DNA of 7,203 nucleotides from Thermoplasmata archaeon M9B2D (GTDB lineage: Archaea > Thermoplasmatota > E2 > DHVEG-1): contig MUGD01000097.1 in the NCBI GenBank assembly GCA_002900555.1, positions 1 through 7,203 of the forward strand. Direction: 5' to 3'. The notes below the pieces were generated by a model. The model saw only the letters and a program-made list of their open reading frames with translations, had not been told where the DNA came from and searched no databases. Shown here piece by piece: positions 1-5,803 of this stretch; position 1 is the first letter of the stretch, and every line of letters starts with the position of its first letter. The translations under genes and the position numbers were made by a program.

Positions 1-231
1 AGAGTGAAATCTTTGCAACTCCGAACACTGTGGCCATTTCCGGACGAGATCGTAAGAAAATTCAGCAATCAAGTAGATAAAATTCTGGTTCCCGAATTGA
101 ATCTTGGACAGTTATCAAGAGAAGTACTACGCGTTGTCGAGGACTCAGTTGTTGTGGTTCCACTGAATAAAATTGGTGGAGGCCGCATGATTGAACCCAA
201 TGAGCTGGTTGAAGCAATGGAACAATCATAA
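1..231 (+). CDS. korA: 2-oxoacid:ferredoxin oxidoreductase alpha subunit, C-terminal end (5' partial)
   Basis: This is the last 76 codons of a gene that enters from the left edge in frame 1 and ends with TAA at 229-231. The GTG at position 4 is most likely an internal Val and not a start, because the reading frame is open to the edge. The visible text matches the conserved C-terminus of the alpha chain of CoA-dependent 2-oxoacid:ferredoxin oxidoreductases: a TLWPFP stretch, then ILVPELNLGQLSREV, then NKIGGGRMIEPNEL. From family knowledge, the alpha and beta chains together convert 2-oxoglutarate or a related 2-oxoacid plus CoA and oxidised ferredoxin into acyl-CoA, CO2 and reduced ferredoxin in the cytoplasm. 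The substrate cannot be told from this fragment. The beta subunit gene is not in the window. The 3' end runs convergently into the surface-protein gene on the other strand and overlaps it by 163 bp. Confidence 0.88.
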   Translation, partial: RVKSLQLRTLWPFPDEIVRKFSNQVDKILVPELNLGQLSREVLRVVEDSVVVVPLNKIGGGRMIEPNELVEAMEQS

Positions 232-1931
232 TTACTTGAGATAGTGACAGAATCTTCATTGCAAAGAGATATTGGTTTAACATCTGTTTCAACGGTAATC
301 GTGATATTTGTTCTCATCCAGATTGTTACATTTACTGAATTTAAAGCAGAAACATGATACGGAGCTGAAACTTCTAAGCGCAGTAAATGAATTCCAGGAG
401 AAATCCACTGAGGTAAGTCTATTATTAGTACTTGAGTCACGTTAGTATCTTCTAAGGTGGTGAAAGGATTGATTTCACTGCCGTAGTATATTTTTACAGT
501 AGCTAATTCCACTGTAGAATTATCAAATTCAAAAACCTCAAGACTCAGTTGAATGTTCTCTGCATAATAGGCAGATACTATAGATAAATTGAAACTAAGT
601 TCTCCAAGAATGATAAGTTCGAATGAGGGTGTGTTGTTTGAAAAAGCATAGTAGTCGCTCTTGATGTAAGGATGAATCGTATGATGACCTATTGATAAAT
701 TGCCCCAGGCAGTGATTTCTAGGGTGCTACTGGAATCTGGTAACACCTCTGTTGAAACATTGATTTCTCCATAATTATCCACAAATTCAATGAGTATTTC
801 TTGACCCCAATTGAATTCCTCGTCAATTGAGAACTCGATAGTTTTTGTGTTACCATGTACAACGGACCAATTGTATTGAGTTGGCCAGAAAAGGAGTGTG
901 TTTTTATTGACCTCAATTGGTATAGATATATTGGCTGTCTGATAGGTTGGATTGACTGCTGTTATATTGATAAGATAGAGTCCTGAAGCTGTTTGAAACG
1001 GGATTGTAGTATTATACTCACCATTACCAAGATTCGTTAATTCTCCACTTCCAAAGCTTGCATTCCAATGAAGTATACTATCATCTATTCCTGTTTGATC
1101 TTCATCTTCATGTTTGACAAGAATATCTGCATACTCAAAATTAATTCCATCAGGAGACTGACATTGAATTGACTCCGGTGCAGTGAGAATAGTGATATTA
1201 GAAGCCGCGGGGATTACGTTGACGTACAATGTCTTTGTAAAGCTGAGAAAATCATCATTACCAAATCCAGTGATAATCAAATCATAGATTCCGGGAAGAG
1301 TCGTTGAGCCGTTCCAGTTTAGAATAAATGTGCCATCTGAATTTGTAGAGATGTTATTGTTCATAATAGTGGTAGAACTGGGATCTTTCACTTGAAGATT
1401 GATAAGTTCACTACTATAAGGGATACTGTCGTCATATACAGAAACCACTTTTAGATCGAATGTTGTATTTTTACCAGTTTGTACAAATAAAGAGGACAAC
1501 GAGACCGTTGTGAGGTGACCTCTGTTGATACTTACCTCAATACTGTCCTCTGCACCCTGAGATACTGTATCGAATATTTCAACATTGAACAGCACAAAAG
1601 CAGAAGAACCATTCTCCCCAGGATTAACATGTTCTGGGAGGATTGTGTATGAGGAGTTTACAATACGTGCGTCTGGCAGAGGAGGAATGAAGTACTCATC
1701 TGCAAAGGCAGGTCCTAAATTGGTAACAGCAGCAAAGGAAACATAACACCATCCTTCAGGACTAAAGTCAGCAATTAATCTAGCTGCCATTTCAATGGTT
1801 TCACCAACCTCATAGACCATTTTATCGGTTTCAAAATATTGAAAATCAAAATAGAACGCTGTAGCCGGTAATGTCAATCCGAACACGATTACAAGAGAGA
1901 TTGAAATCACTGCTAGGGTTTTCTTCCGCAC
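69..1931 (-). CDS. Secreted Ig-like cell-surface protein, probably 3'-truncated
   Basis: The 620-residue product begins with a clear Sec signal peptide: MRKK, a hydrophobic core at about residues 6-20, and an A-T-A site that suggests cleavage after Ala25. GTG at 1929-1931 is the start. An in-frame TAG lies two codons upstream, and GGTG at 1939-1942 gives a ribosome site seven bases away. The rest reads as about five beta-rich Ig/fibronectin-like domains of roughly 90-110 residues, with phrases such as LPGIYDLIITG, ASGLYLINITA and SPGIHLLRLEV, and many N-x-S/T sequons that suggest N-glycosylation. It probably sits outside the cell as an envelope or adhesion protein. Oddly, there is no C-terminal membrane helix. 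A sixth domain seems to begin near residue 540 and then breaks off. The last 54 or so residues are antisense to the conserved end of korA and look non-native (Ser/Thr/Pro-rich). This suggests truncation, frameshift or an assembly error. The specific function is unknown. Confidence 0.75.
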   Translation of the reverse strand: MRKKTLAVISISLVIVFGLTLPATAFYFDFQYFETDKMVYEVGETIEMAARLIADFSPEGWCYVSFAAVTNLGPAFADEYFIPPLPDARIVNSSYTILPEHVNPGENGSSAFVLFNVEIFDTVSQGAEDSIEVSINRGHLTTVSLSSLFVQTGKNTTFDLKVVSVYDDSIPYSSELINLQVKDPSSTTIMNNNISTNSDGTFILNWNGSTTLPGIYDLIITGFGNDDFLSFTKTLYVNVIPAASNITILTAPESIQCQSPDGINFEYADILVKHEDEDQTGIDDSILHWNASFGSGELTNLGNGEYNTTIPFQTASGLYLINITAVNPTYQTANISIPIEVNKNTLLFWPTQYNWSVVHGNTKTIEFSIDEEFNWGQEILIEFVDNYGEINVSTEVLPDSSSTLEITAWGNLSIGHHTIHPYIKSDYYAFSNNTPSFELIILGELSFNLSIVSAYYAENIQLSLEVFEFDNSTVELATVKIYYGSEINPFTTLEDTNVTQVLIIDLPQWISPGIHLLRLEVSAPYHVSALNSVNVTIWMRTNITITVETDVKPISLCNEDSVTISSNYDCSIASTSSLGSIMRPPPILFSGTTTTESSTTRSTSLDNCPRFNSGTRILST

Positions 1932-1938
1932 TTTCTAG

Positions 1939-1942
1939 CACC
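1939..1942 (-). promoter_or_regulatory. Ribosome binding site for the left surface-protein gene
   Basis: On the minus strand GGTG lies seven bases before the GTG start at 1929-1931. It matches part of the archaeal anti-Shine-Dalgarno complement (GGAGGTGAT). It supports the GTG start, as does an in-frame TAG at two codons upstream. Confidence 0.5.
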
Positions 1943-1990
1943 AAAAGAAAGTCTATACAATCCCTAAAAAAGAGCACATGGAAGTAACGA

Positions 1991-2000
1991 CAGATTTAAT
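1991..2000 (+). promoter_or_regulatory. Candidate TATA element for rpoG in the divergent intergenic region
   Basis: The 123-bp space between the divergent surface-protein gene and rpoG contains an A/T-rich element, GATTTAAT, about 55-60 bases before the rpoG ATG. An archaeal TATA box here would place transcription start near 2020-2025, leaving a leader of about 30 bases that contains the GGAG ribosome site at 2042-2045. This is a sequence-pattern guess, and no convincing BRE purine run is next to it. Confidence 0.28.
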
Positions 2001-2054
2001 TCGGCACTGGACCAGCCATGACTCTAACCTTCTGACATATTGGAGAATACTCTC

Positions 2055-2420
2055 ATGGTTATCAGATTTAAGGATACAATCATCGACTCTATTGAAGATG
2101 CTGAAACAAGGAGATTGAAAATACTAAAGATATCATCAAAGGCTGAAGGAATTACTCTCACACTTGAACTACCGGAAGCACTTTGTGGCTCATTAACGGT
2201 GGGTGATAACATTGGTATTTTAATTGATTCAAAGCCCATACCAGCAGGTGAATCTTCCAAGCTCTATGTAGAAGGCAATGTGTTCAAGAGAGTGGATAAA
2301 GAGGGTCTAGAGGTTGTAGGATCTATTGGTGGTTTGCGATTAGAATTGACCCTTGCAAAAGCGACGCCTAGCCAAAGCAGCACTTTTGACTCGGACAAAT
2401 TCTATATGACAATCAAATGA
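2055..2420 (+). CDS. rpoG: DNA-directed RNA polymerase subunit RpoG/Rpb8-like
   Basis: The product is 121 residues from the ATG at 2055. I prefer this start over the in-frame TTG at 2040 because GGAG at 2042-2045 is a ribosome site nine bases upstream, and the N-terminus MVIRFKD then aligns with the ILFED start of eukaryotic RPB8. Further matches to that family are a beta-rich first half with a VGD turn (residues 49-51, compare LGD), a YVEGNVFKRV strand (compare YGKVYRI), the diagnostic SIGGLRLEL (residues 90-98, compare SYGGLLMRL) and a C-terminal D-x-x-x-F-Y-M strand. From family knowledge, Rpb8 is a small OB-fold subunit on the periphery of RNA polymerase, present in eukaryotes and in TACK and Asgard archaea. 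It is a stand-alone gene here, followed by a TFB paralogue. Identification rests on motif recall and not on an alignment. A different OB-fold protein is the main alternative. Confidence 0.68.
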   Translation: MVIRFKDTIIDSIEDAETRRLKILKISSKAEGITLTLELPEALCGSLTVGDNIGILIDSKPIPAGESSKLYVEGNVFKRVDKEGLEVVGSIGGLRLELTLAKATPSQSSTFDSDKFYMTIK

Positions 2421-2472
2421 TTTGGGTCTCACCAAACATTCGATTACTTTCGGTCATCTCTTTCTGACTGAA
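2421..2472 (+). terminator. Two hairpins after rpoG, possible terminator or attenuator
   Basis: Immediately after the rpoG stop, TTTGG (2421-2425) can pair with CCAAA (2432-2436). A second, stronger hairpin pairs TTCGGTCA (2449-2456) with TGACTGAA (2465-2472), eight pairs with one G-U, around a pyrimidine loop TCTCTTTC. No long U-run follows, so a simple intrinsic terminator is uncertain. Confidence 0.3.
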
Positions 2473-2552
2473 CCATCCGAGTTCTTGTAACGAAGGATTC
2501 AGTTCATTCCAATGGATTTCTAACCAGCGCAAATGTATGAACTATAGATGAA

Positions 2553-2590
2553 ACCCAGTTATGAGAGAATGTATACACTTCATACTGGGT
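2553..2590 (+). promoter_or_regulatory. Dyad element around a TATA-like palindrome at the tfb start
   Basis: ACCCAGT (2553-2559) and ACTGGGT (2584-2590) are perfect inverted arms of 7 bp. The arms extend to TATG and CATA if one T is bulged. Near their centre lies the palindrome TGTATACA (2570-2577), which could serve as a TATA box for transcription starting near 2598. The right arm covers the GTG candidate start of the downstream gene. It could be an operator around the core promoter, or an RNA hairpin in a leader if transcription starts further upstream (for example from ACTATAGATG at 2541-2550). Confidence 0.42.
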
Positions 2591-3632
2591 GTGGTTTTTG
2601 ACTGATGGAACATATGAAACTCGTTCAATATCGTCAATGAAATGTCCAGATTGTAATGGTTTTTTGATTACTAGTCGAGGACATATAGTATGTGCAGAGT
2701 GCGGTTTGGTCATCTCTAGGGAGTATGTTTTCCCTACATACCAAATGGGCGAAGAACGCTATGGTGATACTCCTGAAGCTAGTGTGTATGTATCATTAGG
2801 GAACAGAATGCATATTGTGGATGGTCTTGGGAGCTATATAGGATTTCACAAGGACAAGTATTTTCAAGACGCACACGGTCAGGCATTAGCTGCGCGTACA
2901 CAGAAGAAGTTCAAGAGACTCAAAATAATATATAGCACACGAATCAGAATAGGAAAGAATGAGGCAAAGTACCGAGCTCTAAGAACTCTTAATCATGTGT
3001 CCAAGTTATTGATGTTAAATGAGCAAGTACGGGACCGTACGGCATATCTCTACAAAAAAGTAACATCAGAAACTGCAGGAAGTATAGGAAATAATATTCT
3101 ACTCATAGCAGTATGCCTTCTTATGGCCGTGAGGGAGTTCAAGGACGAAGCCCCCATAACACTAGACGAGATAGCAGATGTTTTTGAGAAATGTGGACAC
3201 CGTGTTAATGTTAGGGCGATGGTACGAGAAGCCCTTCGACTCAAGTCATTAACAGGTTACGCTCCAGAAATACGAAAGCCAAAAGACTATGTTCCGCGAG
3301 TACTCTCAATGTTAATGAACAATACACGAGTGTCCAGCAAGGTCAAGTCCCGTGGATGGGATCTCAAGTCGTATGAGAATGCACTCAGAGAAAAAATATC
3401 GACAGTCCTAGAAATGATACCATCATCGAAGCGTGGAGGTCGTAATCCATTCATATTCACAGTTTCAGTAGCCTATGCAAGTGATCGTCTAATTGCTGCA
3501 GAATATGGAAAAAGCCCTGTCCTTACCCAGAAACTGACCTCAACGGCTACTGAGGTCGCGGAATATAGCATCAGAGACCATTTTGGGATGATGAAGAAGA
3601 TAATCGAACTCTCCGACGAGGTTGTACAGTGA
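2589..3632 (+). CDS. tfb: Transcription initiation factor B (TFIIB-like) paralogue
   Basis: The 347-residue product has the TFB layout. There is an N-terminal zinc ribbon with C19-x2-C22 and C35-x2-C38 (CPDC ... CAEC). A B-reader/linker region covers about residues 76-112 (LGSYIGFHKDK ... DAHGQAL ... KKFKRLK). Two cyclin repeats follow at about 124-222 and 230-340, the second ending in TEVAEYSIRDHF. From family knowledge, TFB binds TBP-TATA-BRE DNA with its cyclin repeats and recruits RNA polymerase through the ribbon. This copy is divergent: the first repeat has a hydrophobic GNNILLIAVCLLMAVREF helix, so promoter preference may differ from the main TFB. The start is unsettled. GTG 2589 gives the longest form, TTG 2598 has GGTG six bases upstream, and ATG 2637 begins just before the ribbon (MKCPDC). 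The ATPase gene follows after 63 bp, which suggests but does not prove cotranscription. Confidence 0.85.
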   Translation: MWFLTDGTYETRSISSMKCPDCNGFLITSRGHIVCAECGLVISREYVFPTYQMGEERYGDTPEASVYVSLGNRMHIVDGLGSYIGFHKDKYFQDAHGQALAARTQKKFKRLKIIYSTRIRIGKNEAKYRALRTLNHVSKLLMLNEQVRDRTAYLYKKVTSETAGSIGNNILLIAVCLLMAVREFKDEAPITLDEIADVFEKCGHRVNVRAMVREALRLKSLTGYAPEIRKPKDYVPRVLSMLMNNTRVSSKVKSRGWDLKSYENALREKISTVLEMIPSSKRGGRNPFIFTVSVAYASDRLIAAEYGKSPVLTQKLTSTATEVAEYSIRDHFGMMKKIIELSDEVVQ

Positions 3633-3638
3633 CTTGAG

Positions 3639-3670
3639 ATTACAAATCAATGTTGTAATATTTGCAAATA
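3639..3670 (+). promoter_or_regulatory. Inverted repeat and 12-bp palindrome before the ATPase gene
   Basis: ATTACAA (3639-3645) and TTGTAAT (3653-3659) are perfect 7-bp inverted arms around a seven-base loop. Abutting them is the perfect palindrome TATTTGCAAATA (3659-3670), 25-36 bases before the ATPase ATG. The pair fills most of the 63-bp space between tfb and the ATPase gene. Possible roles are an operator, a TATA-type promoter for the ATPase gene, or an RNA hairpin that separates expression of the two genes. Confidence 0.38.
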
Positions 3671-3682
3671 CATCAGTCAATA

Positions 3683-3690
3683 GAGAGGAT
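3683..3690 (+). promoter_or_regulatory. Ribosome binding site of the ATPase gene
   Basis: GAGAGGAT is a close match to the archaeal Shine-Dalgarno sequence. It leaves seven bases between the last G of GAGAGG and the ATG at 3696, and it supports that start. Confidence 0.55.
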
Positions 3691-3695
3691 TTTGA

Positions 3696-5390
3696 ATGAA
3701 ACAGGAAGCAATTATCATCCATTGCCCGGTGGATAGATGTGAAGTTTGCCGCGAAAGAACTGAATCAATATGTCAAAAGCTTCATGCTTCAATAGAAGAA
3801 AACGATAAGACCATTGTTCTTACAGAAAAGAATCGTGGATTACTGCATCTGTGGTTTCCAGAATCTGCCTTGCCAGATGATGCTCCTTGGTACTCAGATG
3901 GATGGGAGTCAGTATTCATTGGACCTGATAATGGTCTTTTTCATGATCTTGATGAGCTCGTTGATGTCTATTGTGTTGGGCCCTATCTCTGTTTCTTCAT
4001 GAACCAAGGTGATACTCATCAAGTCAGATACATGTGTATACCTATTGTAAGGACTTCTCTAGAGCTTTCGTTATTGAATGATCTTTCTAGTGAGTTCAAG
4101 AGCTTTTTGAAGCCTATCTCTGGAGTTAGAGAACAAGCAACAGGGCAGCAAAGCCGAGTTATGAAAGAAATTTCAGATTATGTCCAACAACACATTCCAG
4201 AAATTAATGAAAATACGAGAACAAGACTCTCTCAGATCGCTGCTCATTCAACAAACATCTTAGGTCCCCTGATTCCAATCTTATTAGATGAATTCACGGA
4301 GGAGGTGTACTTTGATGGACCGGATACTGCAGTGTATTTTGATCACCAAAAATTCGGTAGATGTATCACCTCGATTACCTATAGCACAGATGAAGTTCCA
4401 AGGATTATTACATTCATAAGAGCTGAAAGCAATCTGCACCTCGATAGGGGGAATCCATCTCTAAAAATGGAATTAAATCTATTAGGTATAATTCTCCGTT
4501 TATCGGCCAGTGTACCACCTCTAAGTACGGAAGCCCTCTATCTCGAGATTCGTCGTGCTCGAAGAGAGCCATTCTCGATAAAGAGTCTCATAGAGAATAA
4601 CACGATTACGCAGGAAGCTGCGGCGATATTGATATTAGCTATTGTAAGCAGACTCAACATCACTATCACAGGGGGACCAGGAACAGGAAAAACAACGCTT
4701 CTAAACGCACTTGATATGATTACACCTCAGTGGTGGAGAAAAATCTACATAGAAGATGCGATTGAGAGTAGAGCGTTGGTAAATCAACATCAAGTTAGAC
4801 TACAGGTCAATCCTGTTGATGACCGTCATAAAATGTTGAATAAGAGTGAGGAGATAGTCAAATGTCTTCATCGATCACCGGATTATCTGATTCTTGGTGA
4901 AATTCAGACCGCGGAACATAGCCAAGCTTTATTCCAAGCCTTAGCAGCTGGACTTCGTTCAATACAAACTTGTCATAGTGACTCAGCTTCCAGTCTAATA
5001 TCAAGATGGAACATTGGGCACGACATTGAGAAATCAAACCTTGGCATGATGGATCTTATTGTCACTTTGGAAAGACCGAAACCTGGAGAGTCATTACGTT
5101 ATGTCAAGGAGGTTGTTGAGATTCGCAAAGGTATGAAAGATGGGCTGTTAGAATTCCTTGGTACGAATGTTTTGTATGATTCTGCAAATCCAAAAGTGAT
5201 ACATTGGGCGCCAGATGGTGTATTTCAGAATCTTGCAAGAAGTCTTGATATTAAGAATCATGAAATCGTTATCAGTGCGCTAATAGAGGCAGTTCAAAAT
5301 TGTAATGAAACAATAGATTTTGAAAAACTTAGTGAGAGAATGTGGTCATATGGGCATCCAATGAAATTCACTGGAGCCATTATTAGGTAA
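3696..5390 (+). CDS. Type II/IV secretion (FlaI/TadA/VirB11-type) ATPase
   Basis: The 564-residue product is a cytoplasmic hexameric-type ATPase that, in this family, powers assembly of pili, archaella or secretion pseudopili. The N-terminal domain has YFDGPDTAVYF and HQKFG near 205-221, then the basic linker EIRRARREPFS (284-294). The core has Walker A GGPGTGKT (326-333), an Asp box YIED (351-354), Walker B LILGE with catalytic Glu402, and a His box QTCHSDSASSL with His427. The Walker B tail reads GEIQTAEH where relatives usually have GE-x-R-x-x-E, so the Arg is replaced by Gln404. Residues 10-26 hold a cysteine cluster (C10-x4-C15-x2-C18-x7-C26) that could bind zinc or an iron-sulfur cluster. 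About 150 N-terminal residues before the conserved part are unassigned. It lies between a TFB paralogue and a pilin-like gene, with no platform (FlaJ/TadC) gene beside it. The family call is firm, but the machine it serves is inferred. Confidence 0.9.
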   Translation: MKQEAIIIHCPVDRCEVCRERTESICQKLHASIEENDKTIVLTEKNRGLLHLWFPESALPDDAPWYSDGWESVFIGPDNGLFHDLDELVDVYCVGPYLCFFMNQGDTHQVRYMCIPIVRTSLELSLLNDLSSEFKSFLKPISGVREQATGQQSRVMKEISDYVQQHIPEINENTRTRLSQIAAHSTNILGPLIPILLDEFTEEVYFDGPDTAVYFDHQKFGRCITSITYSTDEVPRIITFIRAESNLHLDRGNPSLKMELNLLGIILRLSASVPPLSTEALYLEIRRARREPFSIKSLIENNTITQEAAAILILAIVSRLNITITGGPGTGKTTLLNALDMITPQWWRKIYIEDAIESRALVNQHQVRLQVNPVDDRHKMLNKSEEIVKCLHRSPDYLILGEIQTAEHSQALFQALAAGLRSIQTCHSDSASSLISRWNIGHDIEKSNLGMMDLIVTLERPKPGESLRYVKEVVEIRKGMKDGLLEFLGTNVLYDSANPKVIHWAPDGVFQNLARSLDIKNHEIVISALIEAVQNCNETIDFEKLSERMWSYGHPMKFTGAIIR

Positions 5391-5418
5391 TCGAAATGCA
5401 TAAGATGCATCAATTCGA
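5391..5418 (+). promoter_or_regulatory. Intercistronic hairpin after the ATPase gene
   Basis: Directly after the ATPase stop, TCGAA-ATGCAT (5391-5401) pairs with ATGCAT (5405-5410) and TTCGA (5414-5418). This makes an 11-bp stem with a three-base CAA bulge and a three-base loop. A moderately T-rich stretch (5428-5441) follows. It may act as a terminator or mRNA processing and stability element that sets the pilin-to-ATPase ratio. ATGCAT is itself a palindrome, so a DNA site is also possible. Confidence 0.35.
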
Positions 5419-5475
5419 GAATTCTCAATTTCCATTTCTTTAGGACCTTAAAAGAGTCAAAGATGATGTAGACTT

Positions 5476-5481
5476 AGGGTG
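5476..5481 (+). promoter_or_regulatory. Ribosome binding site of the small pilin-like gene
   Basis: AGGGTG lies seven bases before the ATG at 5489. It supports translation of this short frame. An A/T-rich CCTTAAAAG at 5446-5454 could be a weak TATA element giving the gene its own promoter. Confidence 0.45.
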
Positions 5482-5488
5482 TATCCCA

Positions 5489-5695
5489 ATGGATAATCAA
5501 AATCTAATAGACAATGAGCAGGGAGGCCCGCTGGTTGAGGAAAGCCTTCTTCTGGGTCTTGCTGTAGTGACGGTATCAATAGTCATTGCGGTTATCCTCC
5601 AAGCTACTGGATGGGCACAGGATGTTATTACTGGGTTATTGCAGTTACTACAAGATAGTTGGAATAATCTTACTCAGTTATTCAGCATGCCATGA
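5489..5695 (+). CDS. Small Flp-like pilin candidate (68 aa)
   Basis: This short protein has a hydrophilic N-terminus (residues 1-12), then GG-PLVEES and one long hydrophobic stretch at about 19-37, then an amphipathic tail rich in Leu, Trp and Gln (42-66). If a class III prepilin peptidase cut after Gly12, the mature chain would begin GPLVEESLLLG with Glu at +5, the hallmark of type IV and Flp/Tad pilins. Length and layout fit Flp pilins, which are about 50-70 residues and are pushed into a filament by a TadA-type ATPase, and such an ATPase lies 98 bp upstream. A good ribosome site supports translation. Against the call, the leader has no Lys or Arg before the cut site, which is unusual, and Glu18 replaces the common Tyr. 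It could instead be an unrelated single-pass membrane peptide. Confidence 0.5.
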   Translation: MDNQNLIDNEQGGPLVEESLLLGLAVVTVSIVIAVILQATGWAQDVITGLLQLLQDSWNNLTQLFSMP

Positions 5696-5743
5696 TATTG
5701 CATAATGATTTCCGAATTCACTATCAATCCTAGAGAAGTTGGG

Positions 5744-5757
5744 GAAAGGCTTATTTG
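5744..5757 (+). promoter_or_regulatory. Candidate BRE/TATA promoter of the tRNA gene
   Basis: GAAA (5744-5747) followed by GGCTTATTTG resembles an archaeal BRE plus TATA box. The usual distance of about 25 bases puts transcription start near 5778-5782, leaving a 5' leader of about 22-26 bases before the mature tRNA end at 5804. Confidence 0.4.
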
Positions 5758-5803
5758 TGGACCAAATGAGGATGCTTCTCGCGCTCCGGACTGGCATACC
5801 AAG

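Noticed and set aside
4..231. Short complete gene beginning with GTG at position 4
   Set aside because: The frame is open to the window edge and the sequence is the conserved tail of a much longer oxidoreductase subunit.
3814..4002. 62-codon plus-strand ORF inside the ATPase gene
   Set aside because: It is a frame shadow of the ATPase coding region, with no ribosome site and no domain features.
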